Source: Betaproteobacteria bacterium (GTDB lineage Bacteria > Pseudomonadota > Gammaproteobacteria > Burkholderiales > SG8-41). Taken from it: a stretch of DNA of 12,018 nt. The notes beneath the pieces are model-generated. The model was not told the origin of the DNA, ran no database searches, and worked only from the letters and a program-made list of their open reading frames with translations. Positions 5,340-12,018 of the stretch are shown here, piece after piece. Positions within the stretch are counted from its first letter, which is position 1. Each line of letters starts with the position of its first letter. The stretch is taken from positions 1 through 12,018 of the forward strand of contig JAHFRO010000030.1 of assembly GCA_023266245.1 (NCBI GenBank). Reading direction: 5' to 3'. The position numbers and the translations under genes were made by a program.

Positions 5340-7043
5340 TTAATCTTCAAACTGATTGCTTATCCGCATCGCCTCCTCAATCGTGGTCCTGCCGGTGACG
5401 ACCAACAGCGCGGCGTGGCGGCGCAGGGTGTTTCCGGCCATCTGCTCGCGCGCGACGCGCAGAAACACGGCGGGGTCGTCCTGATTCGCGGCTTCGACCA
5501 CCGGTGTCGTCATCTCCAGCATCTCGTAGACACCGGTGCGGCCCATGTAGCCGGTGCCGTTGCAGTGGGAACAACCTTTGCCGTGCTTGTACTCAAACGT
5601 ATCGACCTTGTCGCCGAACTCGTGCCGCAGCCACTCGTGCTCGTGGGGCAGGAGCGCGTGGTCCTGGGTGCAGCTCTCGCAGATGACGCGCACCAGCCGC
5701 TGCGCCAGCACCAGCTGCAGCGACAGCGCCACCATGTAGCGCGGCGCGCCCATGTCGAGCAGCCGGATCGGCGTGCTCACCGCGTCGTTGGTGTGCAGCG
5801 TCGAGAACACCATGTGGCCGGTTATCGCCGCGCGCAAACCGGTCTCGACCGTCTCCCTGTCGCGCATCTCGCCGACGAGAATCACATCCGGATCCTGGCG
5901 CAGCGCGGAGCGCAGCACGCGGGCGAAGCCGAGCTCGATTTTTTCGTTGACCTGCACCTGGTTGATCCCCGGCAGGCGGTATTCGACCGGGTCTTCGACG
6001 GTGATGATCTTGCGCTCGGCGGTGTTGATCTCGGCGAGCCCCGCATAGAGCGTGGTGGTTTTGCCGCTGCCGGTGGGGCCGGTCACCAGGATCATGCCGC
6101 TCGGCCGGTGTATCACTTCGCGCACCTTTTTGAGCATGTTGGCAGGCATCCCGACATTGTCGAGACCCAGGATGCCGGTGCTCTGGTTAAGCAAACGCAT
6201 CACCACCGACTCGCCGTGCTGCGTCGGCATGCTCGAAATCCGCACATCGATCTGGACGTTGCGCACCTTGACATTGAAGCGCCCGTCCTGCGGCAGGCGC
6301 TTCTCCGAGATGTCGAGGCCCGACATGAGTTTCAGCCGCAGCACCAGGGCGGAGGCGATCTTGGAATCGGCTTCCGTCTGCAGGTGCAGCATGCCGTCGA
6401 TGCGGAAGCGGATCTGCAGTTTTTTTTCCTGCGGCTCGATGTGAATGTCCGAGGCGCGCACCTGGGTCGCGTCCTCGAACACCGTCTGCAGCAGCTTCAC
6501 GACCGGTGCTTCTTCCATCCCCGGGGTGAGCGCTAACGCGCCGAAATCCACTGCGGTATCGCCCAGCTCAGCCCCGAGTTCCTGCGCCAGCCCCGTGATC
6601 TGTTCGGTGCGGCGGTAGGTGCGGTCTATGGTGCTCAGCAGTTCGCTTTCAGCCACCACCGCGATGGCAATGTCGCGCCTGAGGATGCGCACGAGCTCGT
6701 CGTAGGCCATCAAATCGGTCGGATCGGCCATGCCGATCTTGTACGTCGCCCCGGCGTCCTCCAGCACCAGTGCGCGAAAGCGCCGCGCCTGTGTTTCAGA
6801 CAGCTTCAGCGTGACGTCGCGCTTGATGTTGTAGTATTTGAGATTGATGTAGGGGATGTTGAGCTGGCGGGCGAGCGCCTCGGAAATCTGCTCTTCCGTG
6901 ACGAAGCCTTTTTCGATGAACACGCGGCCGAGCCGGCGCCCGCTCTTTTTCTGCTCGTCGAGCGCGGCCTTGAGCTGGTCCTCGGTCAGCAGCTTTTGCT
7001 GAACCAGTAACTCACCCAGGCGGACTTTTTCAGGCCGGCCCAT
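5340..7043 (-). CDS. mshE: MSHA pilus assembly ATPase MshE with c-di-GMP-binding-type MshEN repeats
   Basis: The hexameric cytoplasmic ATPase that powers MSHA pilus extension, 567 residues. Two MshEN repeats lie at the N-terminus: R8-L9-G10 to Q31 and R37-L38-G39 to Q60, the motif that binds c-di-GMP in Vibrio MshE. The first has K17 where the motif usually has glycine. A second N-terminal region (about 61-160) follows, then the GspE-type ATPase: Walker A GPTGSGKT (322-329), Asp box VEDPVEY (349-355), Walker B QDPDVILVGEMRD (383-395), His box TGHMVFSTLHTNDA (408-421) and a zinc-type tetracysteine (C455, C458, C491, C494). The start ATG 7043 has an excellent GGGAGGAGG 5 nt upstream. It is first in its operon, after a likely promoter at 7066-7081. 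Confidence 0.95.
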   Translation of the reverse strand: MGRPEKVRLGELLVQQKLLTEDQLKAALDEQKKSGRRLGRVFIEKGFVTEEQISEALARQLNIPYINLKYYNIKRDVTLKLSETQARRFRALVLEDAGATYKIGMADPTDLMAYDELVRILRRDIAIAVVAESELLSTIDRTYRRTEQITGLAQELGAELGDTAVDFGALALTPGMEEAPVVKLLQTVFEDATQVRASDIHIEPQEKKLQIRFRIDGMLHLQTEADSKIASALVLRLKLMSGLDISEKRLPQDGRFNVKVRNVQIDVRISSMPTQHGESVVMRLLNQSTGILGLDNVGMPANMLKKVREVIHRPSGMILVTGPTGSGKTTTLYAGLAEINTAERKIITVEDPVEYRLPGINQVQVNEKIELGFARVLRSALRQDPDVILVGEMRDRETVETGLRAAITGHMVFSTLHTNDAVSTPIRLLDMGAPRYMVALSLQLVLAQRLVRVICESCTQDHALLPHEHEWLRHEFGDKVDTFEYKHGKGCSHCNGTGYMGRTGVYEMLEMTTPVVEAANQDDPAVFLRVAREQMAGNTLRRHAALLVVTGRTTIEEAMRISNQFED

Positions 7044-7065
7044 GTACGCCTCCTCCCAATTTCGA

Positions 7066-7081
7066 GTTGTTTATCATATCA
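7066..7081 (-). promoter_or_regulatory. mshE: Probable extended -10 promoter of the msh operon
   Basis: On the minus strand TGA-TATGAT (7073-7081) fits an extended -10 box (TGN plus 5 of 6 bases of TATAAT). A transcript starting near 7066 would have a leader of about 23 nt containing the strong GGGAGGAGG before mshE. No good -35 hexamer is seen, as is common for extended -10 promoters. Confidence 0.45.
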
Positions 7082-7140
7082 GAGCTACATGCCTTTGATC
7101 TGTAACGATAACTTGTTTTCGCTCCCGTGGCAACCCGCGC

Positions 7141-7369
7141 CTGTTTGAGATTGTGCGCTACGAGCCGGAGATTCTACCCAACACGGGCAACGTGATCCGG
7201 CTTTGCGCCAACACCGGTTGCCGGCTGCACCTCGTGCAGCCGCTCGGATTCTCGTTGCGGGACAAACAGTTGCAGCGTGCCTGGCTGGATTACCACGGAT
7301 CTCTCCAACACGGTCGCGCTCGTGATTTACGAAGCCTGGCGCCAGCTCGGCTTCAGCGGCAGCGGTTGA
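7141..7369 (+). pseudogene. trmL: trmL remnant: tRNA (cytidine(34)-2'-O)-methyltransferase, internally deleted
   Basis: A degraded SPOUT-family tRNA wobble methyltransferase. From 7141 the frame reads LFEIVRYEPEILPNTGNVIR, then LCANTGCRLHLVQPLGFSL and ending LDYH, the first third of TrmL. Near 7295-7300 it jumps to another frame reading DLSNTVALVIYEAWRQLGF, the C-terminal helix of the family, and stops at TGA 7367-7369. About 80 residues, including the glycine-rich cofactor-binding SPOUT loops, are missing, so it cannot be active. The start ATG is also gone (CTG at 7141). It is the only gene on the plus strand and points at gpsA. TrmL often neighbours gpsA and secB in betaproteobacteria (recalled), so it marks an old syntenic junction broken where the msh cluster now begins. 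Confidence 0.85.
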
Positions 7370-7387
7370 CTCGATAAGTAAAGCTTC

Positions 7388-7478
7388 ACCGCAAAGACGC
7401 GAAGGCGCAAAGGTAACGCGACGCAAAGGGGGAATGAATTTTCTTTGCGTGTTCTCTGCGCCTTTGCGCCTCTGCGGT
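7388..7478. repeat. Large imperfect palindrome of CGCAAAG-type units between trmL remnant and gpsA
   Basis: The left arm (7388-7428) starts ACCGCAAAGACGCGAAGG. The right arm (7443-7478) is its near complement, starting in reverse complement ACCGCAGAGGCGCAAAGG. Both end in CGCAAAG at a 14-nt loop (7429-7442). The units are of 9-10 nt rather than 7. This ACCGCAGAGGCGCAGAG-like repeat type is one I recognise from many unrelated genomes. It lies between convergent genes, 6 nt beyond the gpsA stop, where a hairpin could act on both transcripts. Confidence 0.8.
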
Positions 7479-7484
7479 TCCACA

Positions 7485-8471
7485 TCAGTACTCGCTTTTC
7501 TGCTCGCGCGTCAACAGCTCCTGCACCGCGGCGCGCGCGAGGCGCGGATCGTCAAGCACGCGGCACACCGCGCGCGTGATCGGCATCTCGACCTTGAGTT
7601 CGTCCGCGAGGCGCGCCACCGCCCGCGCCGAGAACACCCCTTCCGCGGTGTGCCCCAGTTCGGCGAGCGCCGCCGCGAGCGGCGTGCCGTGCGCGAGCGC
7701 CAGCCCCACCCTGCGGTTGCGCGAAAGATCCCCGGTGCAGGTGAGTATCAGGTCGCCCGCCCCGGCGAGTCCCATGAAGGTTTCCGGCCGCCCGCCGAGC
7801 GCCATGCCGAGCCGCGTCATTTCGGCGAGCCCCCGCGTGATCAACGCGGCGCGCGCGCTCAAGCCCAGCCCGAGACCGTCGCTGACGCCGGCAGCGATCG
7901 CCATCACGTTCTTCACCGCGCCTGCCACTTCCACGCCGGCCACGTCCTCACTGAGGTAGATCCGCAGTGTTGTACTGTGCAAAGCGCGCGCCGCGCTACG
8001 TGCAAATTCGAAGTGGGTCGAAGCGAGCGTGAGCGCGGCGGGAAGCCCCCGCGCCACTTCCTCCGCGAAACTCGGTCCGGAAAGGACCGCGCGCGGCACG
8101 GCGGGCGGCAGTTCCTCGGCGCAGATCTGGTGCGGCAGCTTCGCCTGCTCGCTCTCGAAGCCCTTGCACAGCCACACCAGCGGGACGCTGCGGTCCGTTG
8201 CCCGTACCTGCTTGAGCGTTGCGCGCAGGCCGTTGGTGGTCACTGCGGCGAGTATCAGCTCCGCGCCTTCGAGCGCCGGCGCGAGATCCTTCGCCAGCGC
8301 CAGCGCCGCCGGCAAGGCGAAGCCGGGAAGATAACGCTGATTGCTGCCGCCGGCGCGCATCGCCGCGAGCAATGCGGCATCGCGCACCCACAGCGTCACC
8401 TCGTGGCGCGCGCATAGACTGATGCCGATCGCCGTGCCCCAGGCGCCAGCGCCGAGTACCGCGATCTTCAT
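7485..8471 (-). CDS. gpsA: Glycerol-3-phosphate dehydrogenase [NAD(P)+]
   Basis: Reduces dihydroxyacetone phosphate to sn-glycerol-3-phosphate in the cytoplasm, the entry step of phospholipid synthesis. At 328 residues it has the usual length. It shows the Rossmann loop GAGAWGTA (7-14), the NQRYLPG motif (44-50), WLCKGFE (100-106), GPSFAEEVA (132-140), catalytic K187 in GAVKNVMAIAAG, and the C-terminal substrate site with GDLILTCTG and RNRRVG (251-256). The motif usually read as V-P-S is VTT here, a mild divergence. I chose ATG 8471, since residue 3 onward is the universal start of the fold. The longer frame back to 8528 only translates the heptamer array. The array abuts the ATG directly, so no Shine-Dalgarno is seen. 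Confidence 0.95.
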   Translation of the reverse strand: MKIAVLGAGAWGTAIGISLCARHEVTLWVRDAALLAAMRAGGSNQRYLPGFALPAALALAKDLAPALEGAELILAAVTTNGLRATLKQVRATDRSVPLVWLCKGFESEQAKLPHQICAEELPPAVPRAVLSGPSFAEEVARGLPAALTLASTHFEFARSAARALHSTTLRIYLSEDVAGVEVAGAVKNVMAIAAGVSDGLGLGLSARAALITRGLAEMTRLGMALGGRPETFMGLAGAGDLILTCTGDLSRNRRVGLALAHGTPLAAALAELGHTAEGVFSARAVARLADELKVEMPITRAVCRVLDDPRLARAAVQELLTREQKSEY

Positions 8472-8562
8472 CTGAACGATGAACGACGAGCGATAAACGA
8501 TGAACGACGAATCGTCAACACACTTCAAACCCGTTCATCATTCCGCGTTCCGCATTCATCGT
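8472..8562. repeat. Palindromic heptamer-array element between SH3 gene and gpsA
   Basis: The left arm (8472-8514) is six heptamers: CTGAACG, ATGAACG, ACGAGCG, ATAAACG, ATGAACG, ACGAATC. The right arm (8532-8562) is CGTTCAT, CATTCCG, CGTTCCG, CATTCAT, CGTT, the inverted orientation of the same unit. A short unrelated core (8515-8531) separates them. It fills nearly all the 96-bp gap between the two genes and ends immediately before the gpsA ATG. A third unit sequence with the same architecture as the msh elements. Confidence 0.8.
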
Positions 8563-8567
8563 TGTAT

Positions 8568-9023
8568 TCAGGCGCCCCACACCTGCGTAATCTTGACGAA
8601 CCCGGTCTGGCCATCGCGGTGACGCACCCGCAGCCAGCCGCCGCTCGCCAGTTCCAGCAGTTCCAGCAACACGTTCTGCTGGGCCTGGAACACCACGGGC
8701 GCGTTGTCATCGGCGCTGTCGCGGACCTGTGCCAGCGGCACCTTGACCAACAGCGTGCGCCGATCGGCGAGATACTTGTTCTCGATCCACGTCAGTTCTC
8801 CGTTCGCGTCGCGCACCTTGCTCCAGCCTTCCACCACGACTACGACCTCGAATGGATAGCCGTGGCTCACCACGTAGAGCTTCTTCGCTTTGGCGGACGG
8901 GGCATCGTAGAGCACGGCAGCGCTGTCGGCCACCGAGCGGAACTCGAATCCCGCGGCGCGCGCGGCGCCGGCCCCACTCAAGGTGGCGGCCGCAAACAGG
9001 ACCAAAACAAGTCGCGCGATCAT
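8568..9023 (-). CDS. Exported SH3-domain protein
   Basis: A 151-residue protein of unknown specific function. A signal peptide is clear: MIARLVLVLFAAATLSGAGA, then ARA before a likely cut near residue 23-24. Two bacterial SH3-like folds follow: residues about 30-85 (AVLYDAPSAKAKKLYVVSHG, then WSKVRDANGELTWIENKYL) and about 95-150 (VRDSADDNAPVVFQAQQNVL, then GWLRVRHRDGQTGFVKITQVWG). Such domains often bind peptidoglycan, so a periplasmic or wall-associated role is likely. The start ATG 9023 overlaps the secB stop in ATGA, so translation is probably coupled to secB. SH3 proteins in this position beside secB and gpsA recur in betaproteobacteria as I recall. Confidence 0.85.
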   Translation of the reverse strand: MIARLVLVLFAAATLSGAGAARAAGFEFRSVADSAAVLYDAPSAKAKKLYVVSHGYPFEVVVVVEGWSKVRDANGELTWIENKYLADRRTLLVKVPLAQVRDSADDNAPVVFQAQQNVLLELLELASGGWLRVRHRDGQTGFVKITQVWGA

Positions 9024-9493
9024 CCCTGGTGCGCGGGCGGAGATCCGGATTGCTGCTGCTGCTGTTTCTGCTGCTGCAGACGCTGCTGGTAGAGCGCATC
9101 GAAGTTCAGGTGGTCCAGGAAAAACGGCGGAAAGCCGCCGCGGATCACCACGTTCGAGAGGGTCTCGCGCAGGTACGGGAGCAGGACGTTGCCGCAGATG
9201 ATGCCGAGCACTGCGTCCAGTTCCTGCTGCTGGAAGTTGCGGATCTGGAAGATACCCGCCTGCGCGGCCTCCACCAGAAACGCCGTATGGTCCTTCAGTT
9301 TCGCGGTGACGGTGGCGGTGAGCACCACTTCGTAGACGCCGTCGCCGATCGCCCGCGCTTCATTGTGGAGGTTGATGTCGATCTTCGGCGACTCGCGCTC
9401 GGCGAAAACCTGCGGCGCGTTCGGGATCTCCAGCGACAGATCCTTGAGATAGATCTTCTCTATGACAAAAACCTGCTGTTGCTGTTCGCTCAT
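9020..9493 (-). CDS. secB: Protein-export chaperone SecB
   Basis: A tetrameric cytoplasmic chaperone that keeps preproteins unfolded and hands them to SecA. 157 residues, the family's usual length. Recognisable stretches: VFVIEKIYLKDLSLEIPNAP, DGVYEVVLTATVTAKLKDHT, FLVEAAQAGIFQI and the C-terminal core LPYLRETLSNVVIRGGFPPF with FFLDHLNFDALYQQ. The tail (about 135-148) is a glutamine run encoded by a CAG-rich tract, common in betaproteobacterial SecB. It starts at ATG 9493, 29 nt after the grxC stop, without a clear Shine-Dalgarno. It overlaps the SH3 gene by 4 nt. Confidence 0.96.
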   Translation of the reverse strand: MSEQQQQVFVIEKIYLKDLSLEIPNAPQVFAERESPKIDINLHNEARAIGDGVYEVVLTATVTAKLKDHTAFLVEAAQAGIFQIRNFQQQELDAVLGIICGNVLLPYLRETLSNVVIRGGFPPFFLDHLNFDALYQQRLQQQKQQQQQSGSPPAHQG

Positions 9494-9522
9494 GGCGGTG
9501 ATCGCTCAGGTTCCCGGCCGGC

Positions 9523-9780
9523 TCACTCAGCGTGCAGCATCTCGTCCAGCCTGCCGGCCAGCTCCATCGCCGCCAGCTCCTCGTAGCCGCCGACGTGGGT
9601 TTCGCCGACGTAGATCTGCGGCACGGTGCGGCGGCCGGTCTTCTCCATCATCTCCACGAGCTTTTCCGGTTCGAGGTCGACGCGAATCTTGTCGATTGCG
9701 ACACCCTTGGAGAGCAGCAGTCGTTCCGCCATCCGGCAGAACGGGCAAACGCCGGTGCTGTACATCCTGACTTTCGACAT
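9523..9780 (-). CDS. grxC: Glutaredoxin 3
   Basis: A small glutathione-dependent disulfide reductase, 85 residues. It has the dithiol active site C12-P-F-C15, the cis-proline TVP motif (52-54) and GG at 64-65 for glutathione binding, in MSKVRMYSTGVCPFC followed by YVGETHVGGYEEL. The start is ATG 9780: GGAAG sits immediately before it, and the residues further upstream in this frame are the rhodanese gene read out of frame. It lies 8 nt after the rhodanese stop and 29 nt before secB, so the genes are probably one operon. Cytoplasmic redox control alongside export is a common betaproteobacterial grouping. Confidence 0.95.
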   Translation of the reverse strand: MSKVRMYSTGVCPFCRMAERLLLSKGVAIDKIRVDLEPEKLVEMMEKTGRRTVPQIYVGETHVGGYEELAAMELAGRLDEMLHAE

Positions 9781-9788
9781 CTTCCGTT

Positions 9789-10223
9789 CTAACCCTTTAC
9801 GAGCGGCATGCTCGCCTGCTGCCACGCTGTGATGCCGCCGCGCAGCGCGAAGACCTCGGCAAAACCGTGCTTGCGCAGCTCGCTGCTCACGGCCGGCGCG
9901 CGCGTGCCGGCGCGACAGCTGACGATGATCGGGCGCGATTTGTACTTCTCGAGCTCCTTCATGCGCTCGGCGAGCTGTGCCTCGGGAATGTGCCTGGCGT
10001 TCGCGATGTGGCCTGCCGCGAACTCGCCGGTGTCGCGCACATCGAGCACCAGCGCATCGCGCCGGTTGATGAGCTGCACCGCCTCGAACGTCCCCACCTC
10101 GTGGGCCCGCCGCAACGGCCGCATGATGAGCGGCCAGATCAACATGCCGCCGGAGGCCAGCGCCAGCCCGAACAGCAGCATGTGAAACGGGTTCTTCTGC
10201 AGGAAAATCAGAAACTGCTCCAA
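9789..10223 (-). CDS. Membrane-anchored rhodanese-like protein
   Basis: A 144-residue sulfurtransferase-type protein. An N-terminal membrane anchor (about 15-34, MLLFGLALASGGMLIWPLIM) is followed by one rhodanese domain: FEAVQLINRRDALVLDVRD, the EFAAGHIANARHIP motif, and the active-site loop C103-R-A-G-T-R108 with the catalytic cysteine present, then GFAEVFALRGGITAWQQA. The substrate is unknown. The start is TTG 10223, because AGGAG lies 6 nt upstream and the anchor begins directly after it; no ATG fits as well. It is the first of a rhodanese-grxC-secB-SH3 run with short gaps, a conserved betaproteobacterial order. Confidence 0.9.
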   Translation of the reverse strand: MEQFLIFLQKNPFHMLLFGLALASGGMLIWPLIMRPLRRAHEVGTFEAVQLINRRDALVLDVRDTGEFAAGHIANARHIPEAQLAERMKELEKYKSRPIIVSCRAGTRAPAVSSELRKHGFAEVFALRGGITAWQQASMPLVKG

Positions 10224-10259
10224 ACCAGGCTCCTGAAAACCGCGCGCCGGCCAGGTCCA

Positions 10260-12018
10260 TCATTGCGTAGCGCTACGCGCGCGAAGTTCCGCGCTTTTGG
10301 CCGCCGCTAATTCTAGCAGAGGCGTGAATTCGCCGGGGCGGCGGCGCGCCAGTTCGCCAAGTTCCGAAACGATGTGGCCGAGCTCAGCCGGATAAACGCG
10401 CGCCGACCACTCGAGCTGGCGCAGTGCCGCCGCCCGCTCGCCGGCGAGCGCCAGCAGCAACGCCTGGCGATAGACCACTGGGTCCACCGGCGCAAAACGC
10501 ATGGCGCGGGTGTTCCAATCGAGCTTTTCCTGCAACCGCTCGCCGGAGAGGGTGATGCCGTACGCCACCGCGAGCTCGACGTACGGCGTGAGCAGCGGCT
10601 CGCGGTGTATGCGGGCGATCGATTCCGCAAAAACCCTTTCATCCGCCGGCGGCGAGATCCGGTGCTCAGGGGCGAACACCAGGCGCTCGAAGTCACGGTA
10701 CGGCGGCAGCACGGCGAGCAGATTCATCCAGCCGGCCAGGATGCCGAGCGCGACCACGAGGCGGGCGGTGCCGGCGAGGCGGAGCGTGATCACGCGCTCC
10801 GCACCAAACCCCAGCAGCAGCGCCCCTACGCCGAGAAAATAGGCGTACCACAGCGGAAACTCCAGCATGCTGTGGACGCCGATTACGGCGAGCAGCGCCA
10901 ACAGCCACCACCATTCGAGGTCGAACCTCACGCTCCTCAGGTCCGCCAGCCAGAGCAGCGCTGCGCCGACGATCAACAGCGCGCCGGCGCTGCCGGTCTC
11001 GGCCATGAGCTGGAGCACGATGTTGTGTGCGTGATTGAACACGCCCGGCGCCGCGGCAGCGCCCGTCGAGGCCTGGTAGAGGAAGTGGTGCCACGCGAAT
11101 TGCCCGAAGCCGGTACCGAGCAACGGTGCTTGCACGAACATCTGCCACGCTTCGTGCGCGAGCTGCAGCCGCGCCTCGATTCCGCTCGCTACCTCGAACA
11201 GGCGCTGCGCGGAAGTGACCAGCATGCCTTCTTTCGGGATCATGAACGGCAGCGTCACGATCCACTGTGCGGCCACAAAGCCGGGCAGCAGCCACAGCGC
11301 AAATGCGGCGAGCCTGAGGCTGTCGGTGTCGCGCCGGCGGTGGTGCAGCAGGAGGGCGAGCACGGTGAGCACGCCGAGATAGAGCCAGGGGCTGCGCGAA
11401 CCGGAGAGCGCCAGCATCAGCAAGAACAGCGCGGCGGACGTTGCGGCGAGCGCGCCGTGCAGGCGGCCGCGGCCGTAGAGATACGCGACGGAGCCAAGCG
11501 CCAGTGTTACATAAGCGGCGTAGTGATTGGGCTGTGCGAGATTGCCGTACACCGCCGCCGAGCCTTTGCGCACAACCAGGAAATCGAGCGAGGTCGAAAA
11601 CTGATAGTGCTGCAGCAGACCTGCCAGTGCACTGAGCAGTCCGCCTGCGAACACGAACCACGCAAGGGCCACGGCAATAGCCGCCATGCCGAGTTCGCGC
11701 TTGAGCACGTACGCGAGCAGCATCAGCAGCGCCGCCCACAACAGGTAGAGCACCGCGGCCAGCGCCTGCTCCGGGTACGGCACGCGCCCGAGCGCTGCCT
11801 GCAGCCCGAGCAACATAATCAGCCCTAGCGGGGCGAGCGCCACCGCCGGCAGCGCCGCTTCGCGCCACGACTGTTTGCCTGCGAGCAGCAGCGCCGCCGC
11901 CAATCCGAGCGCGAACGCCAGCCACTCGCTGTAGAACGCGGTGAGAGGAAAGCGATGGTAGGGCTGCAGGAACGGCAGTACCCACGCCAGCCCGATGAAG
12001 ATGAGGCTCGCGTGCGGC
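10260..12018 (-). CDS. O-antigen ligase / PglL-type oligosaccharyltransferase, 5' end beyond window
   Basis: A polytopic inner-membrane enzyme of the Wzy/WaaL/PglL class that moves lipid-linked glycan onto lipid A or protein in the periplasm; 585 codons are visible. The frame stays open to the edge, and its first residues (FIGLAWVLPFLQPYH, then FYSEWLAFALGL) are the normal start of the PglL-type family, so only a little is missing. Many membrane helices follow, then the motifs GNLAQPNHYAAY, SGSRSPWLY, GTGFGQFAWHHF and NHAHNIVLQLMAETG (codons of HAHN at 11022-11033), with the conserved periplasmic-loop histidines. The last 170 or so residues are a soluble, helical Wzy_C_2-like tail. Nearness to a pilus cluster makes a pilin glycosyltransferase attractive, but O-antigen ligase is equally possible. 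The stop is 36 nt before the rhodanese start. Confidence 0.88.
   Translation of the reverse strand, partial: PHASLIFIGLAWVLPFLQPYHRFPLTAFYSEWLAFALGLAAALLLAGKQSWREAALPAVALAPLGLIMLLGLQAALGRVPYPEQALAAVLYLLWAALLMLLAYVLKRELGMAAIAVALAWFVFAGGLLSALAGLLQHYQFSTSLDFLVVRKGSAAVYGNLAQPNHYAAYVTLALGSVAYLYGRGRLHGALAATSAALFLLMLALSGSRSPWLYLGVLTVLALLLHHRRRDTDSLRLAAFALWLLPGFVAAQWIVTLPFMIPKEGMLVTSAQRLFEVASGIEARLQLAHEAWQMFVQAPLLGTGFGQFAWHHFLYQASTGAAAAPGVFNHAHNIVLQLMAETGSAGALLIVGAALLWLADLRSVRFDLEWWWLLALLAVIGVHSMLEFPLWYAYFLGVGALLLGFGAERVITLRLAGTARLVVALGILAGWMNLLAVLPPYRDFERLVFAPEHRISPPADERVFAESIARIHREPLLTPYVELAVAYGITLSGERLQEKLDWNTRAMRFAPVDPVVYRQALLLALAGERAAALRQLEWSARVYPAELGHIVSELGELARRRPGEFTPLLELAAAKSAELRARSATQ

Noticed and set aside
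5415..6536. Long plus-strand open frame opposite mshE
   Set aside because: A high-GC shadow: histidine- and arginine-rich, no recognisable domain, and fully covered by the conserved ATPase.
8472..8528. 19-residue N-terminal extension of GpsA
   Set aside because: It translates the heptamer array, while the conserved fold starts at ATG 8471.
9050..9100. CTG/CAG microsatellite as a mobile or variable element
   Set aside because: It encodes the glutamine-rich tail common in betaproteobacterial SecB, with mixed codons, so ordinary coding sequence.
9781..10263. N-terminal extension of the glutaredoxin frame, as a fusion protein
   Set aside because: The extra residues are the rhodanese gene read out of frame (arginine- and alanine-rich). 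GrxC is complete from ATG 9780.
10374..11828. Long plus-strand open frame opposite the glycan ligase
   Set aside because: Glutamine/arginine-rich shadow typical of antisense to leucine- and alanine-rich membrane proteins.

Overview
The window is GC-rich, tightly packed chromosome. All intact genes lie on the minus strand; the only plus-strand gene is a broken trmL remnant. The housekeeping set (rhodanese, grxC, secB, gpsA, trmL remnant) and the MshO, MshC and MshE types fit a betaproteobacterium, perhaps Burkholderiales or Nitrosomonadales. That placement comes from recalled gene order and family resemblance, not from a search.

Layout in the direction of transcription (high to low coordinates). 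(1) 12018-10260: a polytopic Wzy/PglL-type glycan ligase, cut by the window edge. (2) 10223-8568: membrane rhodanese, glutaredoxin 3, SecB and an SH3-domain exported protein. (3) 8471-7485: gpsA. (4) 7369-7141 (plus strand): a trmL pseudogene with a large internal deletion. (5) 7043-1: an MSHA-type type IV pilus cluster in the order mshE, a four-helix-bundle gene, mshG, an mshF-position pilin-like gene, two mshA-type pilins, mshC, mshD and mshO (cut by the edge). MshE is the assembly ATPase with c-di-GMP-binding-type MshEN repeats, MshG the inner-membrane platform, the two mshA-type proteins are candidate fibre subunits, and C, D, O and the F-like protein are minor pseudopilins. The mshI-N genes that often precede mshE are not next to it here.

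The unusual layer is a set of palindromic elements at gene boundaries. Each has arms of degenerate 7-nt tandem repeats (a 9-10 nt texture in one case) in inverted orientation around a short core. They lie at mshD/mshO, mshC/mshD, mshG/mshF, mshE/mshG, trmL/gpsA and gpsA/SH3. The mshE/mshG copy has a perfect 12-bp terminal inverted repeat and carries a four-helix-bundle protein gene of the 23S rRNA intervening-sequence (S23/IVP) family, so it resembles an IVS that lives in an mRNA operon. Three arrays (mshO, mshF, mshD) run in frame into the pilin leader, so the only or longest available start gives an unusually long prepilin leader made of repeat. Elsewhere the arrays abut start codons and leave no visible Shine-Dalgarno sequence. 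I regard this combination (S23-family gene, heptamer palindromes, insertion at pilin leaders) as the best candidate here for something undescribed.
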